14,099 bases of DNA from NCBI GenBank assembly GCA_025963815.1, contig JAOQAA010000295.1, forward strand, positions 1-14,099, written 5' to 3'. Made by a program: the position numbers and the translations under genes. Source of the DNA: Capsulimonas sp. Lineage in GTDB: Bacteria; Armatimonadota; Armatimonadia; Armatimonadales; Capsulimonadaceae. How positions within the stretch are numbered: the first letter of the stretch is position 1; each line of letters opens with the position of its first letter. Shown here piece by piece: positions 12,897-14,099 of the stretch. The notes under the pieces were generated by a model. That model had not been told where the DNA came from and ran no database searches. It saw nothing but the letters and a program-made list of their open reading frames with translations.

Positions 12897-13522
12897 CCCT
12901 CGCTCGTTTCCCGTCGGCGGCGCAAATAACCCACTAGCAAAACGCCGCCGACCGCCAGCAAAGCATATCCTGTCAGACGGCGCTTACATTCGGTGCTAGG
13001 GACACAATTAAAAGACTCGAAGTCAGGGAGTGACATAAGCGCCTTCATAGTTCGAAATGAGCCAACCCAATCGCTTGTGCGAAACTGCAATATTTGAAGC
13101 GACTGATGGGCCCAAAGAGATTCGGGACGGGCGTCAATCACAGCGCGCATCGTGGCGATCGCCGCGTGAAATTGACCGAGGCTGCACTGCGCATAACCAC
13201 GCAAACTCAAGACGCGGATCCGGGATGCTTGGTCGGAAGTCTCCAGTGTCAGCGCGTGGCTGCAAAGCCGCAAAATGTCTTCCCAAAAACTGTTGTCCTG
13301 AGGAACCTGCTTTTCCTGTTCTTCCACAAGACAGTCAATCAGCCAGTAATACGCATCAAAGGATGCTGGACAACGACGCACTGCTTCACGAAAATGTTCG
13401 ATTGCCCCGCGGGTCTGTCCTGCAGCCGCAAGCTGGACGCCATGCCGATAATAAGAATCGTCGCTTCTCTTAGATTTGGCGTCGCTTTCTCTGCTGAAAT
13501 CGTCTGAGTCCAATTCCGGCAT
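12893..13522 (-). CDS. TPR protein with C-terminal membrane anchor
   Basis: Protein of 209 aa. A charged N-terminus (1-22) precedes a TPR-like unit (about 24-57: YYRHGVQLAAAGQTRGAIEHF...). A helical linker follows, then a second TPR-like unit (about 103-136: LSLRGYAQCSLGQFHAAIATM, RPESLWAH). One hydrophobic span (about 183-200) next to the basic tail RRRRETSEG gives a tail-anchored layout with the TPRs in the cytoplasm. No enzyme motif is seen. ATG 13522 has GAGGAG about nine bases upstream. Its stop (TAG, 12893-12895) overlaps the stop of the DUF2059 gene on the other strand, and it diverges from the beta-lactamase gene across 96 bp. It probably scaffolds a membrane-linked complex, but the partner is unknown. 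Confidence 0.85.
   Translation of the reverse strand: MPELDSDDFSRESDAKSKRSDDSYYRHGVQLAAAGQTRGAIEHFREAVRRCPASFDAYYWLIDCLVEEQEKQVPQDNSFWEDILRLCSHALTLETSDQASRIRVLSLRGYAQCSLGQFHAAIATMRAVIDARPESLWAHQSLQILQFRTSDWVGSFRTMKALMSLPDFESFNCVPSTECKRRLTGYALLAVGGVLLVGYLRRRRETSEG
12913..12952. repeat. 10-bp perfect inverted repeat at a convergent gene end
   Basis: GTCGGCGGCG (12913-12922) and CGCCGCCGAC (12943-12952) are exact reverse complements around a 20-base loop. They lie inside the end of the TPR gene, 17 bp past the DUF2059 stop. With no T-run this is not a standard intrinsic terminator, but it could slow polymerase or protect the 3' end of the DUF2059 mRNA. Confidence 0.55.
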
Positions 13523-13581
13523 GGATAGTTTCTCCTCATGATATTGCTTATGCCGAGTATGACACGTCTCCGCCCGGTTGG

Positions 13582-13611
13582 TTGCAAATAGCTGCGTGCG
13601 TAAAGTAATAT
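13582..13611 (+). promoter_or_regulatory. Candidate leaderless promoter of the beta-lactamase gene
   Basis: TTGCAA (13582-13587), an 18-bp spacer and TAATAT (13606-13611) end seven bases before ATG 13619. No Shine-Dalgarno is seen. The -35 matches 4 of 6 and the -10 is good, so this is the most complete of the leaderless candidates here. Confidence 0.5.
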
Positions 13612-13618
13612 GACAGCC

Positions 13619-14099
13619 ATGAAATCTCTATGCATTGGCGCAATCTCACTTCTGCTCCTGGGAAGCCTCGTTCCCGGACATGCGCGGCCGGCGACAAAGA
13701 CAGTCGCTCCGCATCTCAATACCGTGACGCTTTCCCGGCGTATCTCCTCGCTTGCGGCGCGCGCAAAGCCGGGCGCGCTTGGCGTCGCCGTGCAGGATTT
13801 GAGCGGGGGCGCGATCTGGAGCTTCCAAGGCGCTCGCCGTTTTCCGATGCAGAGCGTGTTCAAGGCGCCGCTGGCGGCGGCGGTGCTTGCGCGCGTGGAC
13901 CACGGGACACTCTCCTTGAACAAGACAGTCGTTCTGCGGCGTGTGGATCTTCACGGCGGGCCAATTGCGGATAAGTTCCAGGGCGACCAGGAGACATTTA
14001 CCGTACGCGCTCTTCTGAAGGCGGCGGTGATCGACAGCGATAATACGGCGGCGGATGCGCTTCTGCGTGTCATTGGCGGCCCACGGAGCGTCACATCAT
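13619..14099 (+). CDS. bla: Class A beta-lactamase, 5' part (runs off the window)
   Basis: The first 160 codons are open to the window end. A signal peptide (about 1-24: KSLCIGAISLLLLGSLVPGHA) precedes a mature chain starting near 25. RRFPMQSVFKAPLAAAVL carries the SxxK motif with nucleophile Ser79 and Lys82. SDN follows at 140-142 in VIDSDNTAADALL, 61 residues further on, as in class A serine beta-lactamases. The FPMQSVFK context and the spacing resemble subclass A2 enzymes (PER/CepA-like); that subclass call is from memory. The Glu166 loop and the KTG motif lie beyond the window, so hydrolytic ability cannot be judged. It would act in the periplasm on beta-lactam antibiotics. There is no neighbouring AmpR-type regulator within the window. 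Confidence 0.88.
   Translation, partial: MKSLCIGAISLLLLGSLVPGHARPATKTVAPHLNTVTLSRRISSLAARAKPGALGVAVQDLSGGAIWSFQGARRFPMQSVFKAPLAAAVLARVDHGTLSLNKTVVLRRVDLHGGPIADKFQGDQETFTVRALLKAAVIDSDNTAADALLRVIGGPRSVTS

Noticed and set aside
13339..13923. Minus-strand open frame of 194 codons across the beta-lactamase start
   Set aside because: It overlaps both the TPR gene start and the beta-lactamase reading frame, has no ribosome site, and reads as Arg/Ala-rich noise.

Overview
The window looks like chromosomal DNA from a GC-rich, diderm bacterium, most likely an Armatimonadota member of the Capsulimonas type. The main pointer is the pseudopilin at 8814-9473. It has an [13 protein letters not shown]-terminus, an [15 protein letters not shown] stretch and an H-X9-DG element near the C-terminus, a combination expanded in Armatimonadota and Planctomycetes. 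A TolC-type outer-membrane channel shows that the cell has an outer membrane. The taxon is inferred from protein style, not from a marker gene.

Minus strand, 8697 down to 159: one functional block. An OmpR-type response regulator and its histidine kinase (ATGA overlap) are followed by five export genes: a very long MacA/HlyD-type adaptor, a MacB/FtsX-type permease, a small glycine-rich secreted protein, a MacB/LolD-type ATPase and a TolC-type channel. Together they encode a complete tripartite efflux or export pump with its own sensor system. A 16-bp box that differs at one base (TTCAnAAGTTTTTCAT on the minus strand) lies just upstream of both the regulator gene and the adaptor gene. It is the best candidate for the operator through which the regulator controls itself and the pump. 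A 144-bp nested palindrome (2490-2633) separates the glycine-rich gene from the ATPase gene. Another repeat cluster lies 3' of tolC at the left edge.

Plus strand, 8814 to 10905: the pseudopilin, then a 467-residue protein built of near-exact 33-residue helical repeats, 28 bp downstream. Next come a 60-residue zinc-ribbon gene with an extended -10 promoter and a good intrinsic terminator (10984-11240), then a gene for a membrane-anchored CxC protein, a divergent signal peptidase I, and a secreted DUF2059 protein. The last of these converges tail-to-tail with a minus-strand TPR protein that has a C-terminal membrane anchor. The window ends inside a plus-strand class A beta-lactamase gene.

Several promoters (8704, 8803, 10984, 13606) place a -10 hexamer only 5-7 bases before the start codon, which suggests that leaderless mRNAs are common here. 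I saw no rRNA, tRNA, CRISPR array, transposase or phage gene. Function calls rest on motifs and family knowledge; no database search was run.
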